A stretch of DNA of 6,153 bases. It comes from Oscillospiraceae bacterium (GTDB lineage: Bacteria > Bacillota > Clostridia > WRCU01). Positions 5,339-6,153 of this stretch are shown here, piece by piece; the first letter of the stretch is position 1, and every line of letters begins with the position of its first letter. The DNA lies in contig WRCU01000100.1 in NCBI GenBank assembly GCA_009783805.1, forward strand, positions 1 through 6,153, read 5' to 3'. A program made the position numbers and the translations under genes. The notes beneath the pieces were generated by a model that was not told the origin of the DNA, did no database searches, and was given only the letters and a program-made list of their open reading frames with translations.

Positions 5339-6153
5339 ATGGCCCTTTCATGCGGATTGGTGGGGCTGCCCTCCGTGGGCAAGACCACGTTCTTCGACCT
5401 TCTGACGGGATGGGGGGCGGACGCCAGGACCCGGCCTTCCGGGAAGGCCGGGGTCTCATCCGGCCACGCGCGGATCCCCGACGGGCGGGTCGACTACCTC
5501 TCGGCCATGTTCAAACCCAAGAAGACCACCTACGCCCAGATGGAGGTGACCGACGTCCCGTGGATCAAGGGCGGCGGCCCGGAGTTCGTGGCCGCCTTGG
5601 GCGCCTGCGACGCCTTGGCCCACATAGTCCGCGCGTTCCGCGGGGTCGGGGGCGCTGACGGCGAGCCCGACCCGATGGCCGAGCTGCGCGAGCTGGACGC
5701 CGAGACGCTGCTGTCCGACATCATGTCCGCGGAGGCCAGGATGGGGCGGATAAGGTCGGGCGGCAAGAAGAAGGCGGAGAGTGAGGGCGAGGAGGCGGCC
5801 TTGGAAAGGTGCCTCACGACCCTGAACGAAGGCAAGCCGCTGACCGAGGCGAACATGGCCGAGGACGACGCGGACGCGCTGCGGCACATGCGCTTTCTGT
5901 CAGGCAAGCCGTACGTCGTGGTCGCCAACCTGGGCGAGGATGGGCTCCGAACCGGGTCATGGCCCCAAAAGGCCTTGGTGGAAGGGTACTGCGCGGAGCG
6001 CGGGGTCACCCTCCTGGAGGTCAGCGCCGGCCTGGAGGAGGAGATAGGCCGCCTCCCCGAGGGGGAGCGCGCCGCCTTCATGGAGGATTTGGGCCTGACG
6101 GAGAGCGGCGTCGGGAGGATGGCCAGGGCGCTGTACGCCCAGCTTAGGCTGGC
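5339..6153 (+). CDS. Divergent YchF/OLA1-like P-loop NTPase, C-terminus cut by window edge
   Basis: 271 residues are visible in an open frame running off the right edge. YchF/OLA1 proteins are TRAFAC P-loop ATPases/GTPases that bind ribosomes. The P-loop is GLPSVGKT (9-16), where YchF usually has GLPNVGKS. HARIPDGRVDYLSAMFKPKK (43-62) matches the conserved PD-R---L----KPKK region. The base-specificity motif is NLGE (197-200), the N-x-x-E form linked to ATP use in YchF. VSAGLEEEIGRLP and FMEDLGL (about 228-254) match the segment just before the TGS domain, which lies beyond the window. The switch region is unusual: DVPW (72-75) replaces D-x-x-G, and the usual KGASKGEGLGN stretch is shortened to KGGGPEF. 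It therefore fits the YchF-like DUF933 group of anaerobes better than canonical ychF. GCGAGG (5324-5329) precedes the ATG, 52 bases after the sulfatase stop, so co-transcription is possible. Confidence 0.85.
   Translation, partial: MALSCGLVGLPSVGKTTFFDLLTGWGADARTRPSGKAGVSSGHARIPDGRVDYLSAMFKPKKTTYAQMEVTDVPWIKGGGPEFVAALGACDALAHIVRAFRGVGGADGEPDPMAELRELDAETLLSDIMSAEARMGRIRSGGKKKAESEGEEAALERCLTTLNEGKPLTEANMAEDDADALRHMRFLSGKPYVVVANLGEDGLRTGSWPQKALVEGYCAERGVTLLEVSAGLEEEIGRLPEGERAAFMEDLGLTESGVGRMARALYAQLRL

Noticed and set aside
4573..5388. Minus-strand open frame opposite the end of the sulfatase (271 codons).
   Set aside because: Val/Gly/His-rich shadow with no family signal. It overlaps the conserved sulfatase C-terminus and the start of the YchF-like gene.

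Overview
The window is GC-rich bacterial chromosome and densely coded. Four protein genes and one tRNA gene are supported. Bacterial origin is indicated by near-consensus sigma-70 type promoters (TTGACA/GATAAT, TTGATA/TATAAT, TTGACA/TATACT), Shine-Dalgarno-like sequences, a type II lipoprotein signal and a tRNA gene with encoded CCA. The gene content (single-chain hydantoinase/oxoprolinase homologue, orphan sugar-type solute-binding lipoprotein, sulfohydrolase-like sulfatase, divergent YchF-like P-loop protein) together with frequent AGG (Arg) and ATA (Ile) codons at high GC would fit an anaerobe such as a high-GC Clostridia, Coriobacteriia or Synergistota member. That placement is inference and the lineage is not settled.

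Layout: 1-1781 (minus) is the N-terminal 593 residues of a HyuA-type hydantoinase/oxoprolinase family protein, whose C-terminus runs off the left edge. 1782-2141 is a divergent intergenic region. It holds two tandem near-consensus promoters pointing right, overlapping inverted repeats placed where a repressor could block both, and a leader that can form a hairpin. 2142-3689 (plus) is a secreted lipoprotein of the carbohydrate-type extracellular solute-binding family. 3690-3810 holds a G-tract cluster able to form a quadruplex and the promoter of a tRNA-Thr(GGU) gene at 3811-3886. A strong hairpin without a T-run follows the tRNA. 3970-5286 (plus) is a cytoplasmic, Cys-type sulfatase resembling heparan N-sulfatase (SGSH). 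5339 to the right edge (plus) is a YchF/OLA1-like nucleotide-binding protein lacking its C-terminal TGS region because of the window end.

The genes do not form one obvious pathway. The solute-binding lipoprotein could capture an oligosaccharide and the sulfatase could desulfate a sugar once imported, but no permease, ATPase or glycosidase lies in the window, so this link is speculative. No CRISPR array, transposon, prophage or recognisable new defence system was seen. The more unusual points are the degenerate switch motif of the YchF-like protein, the unexplained regulatory DNA around the lipoprotein gene, and a sulfatase gene sited directly behind a tRNA with no clear terminator between them.
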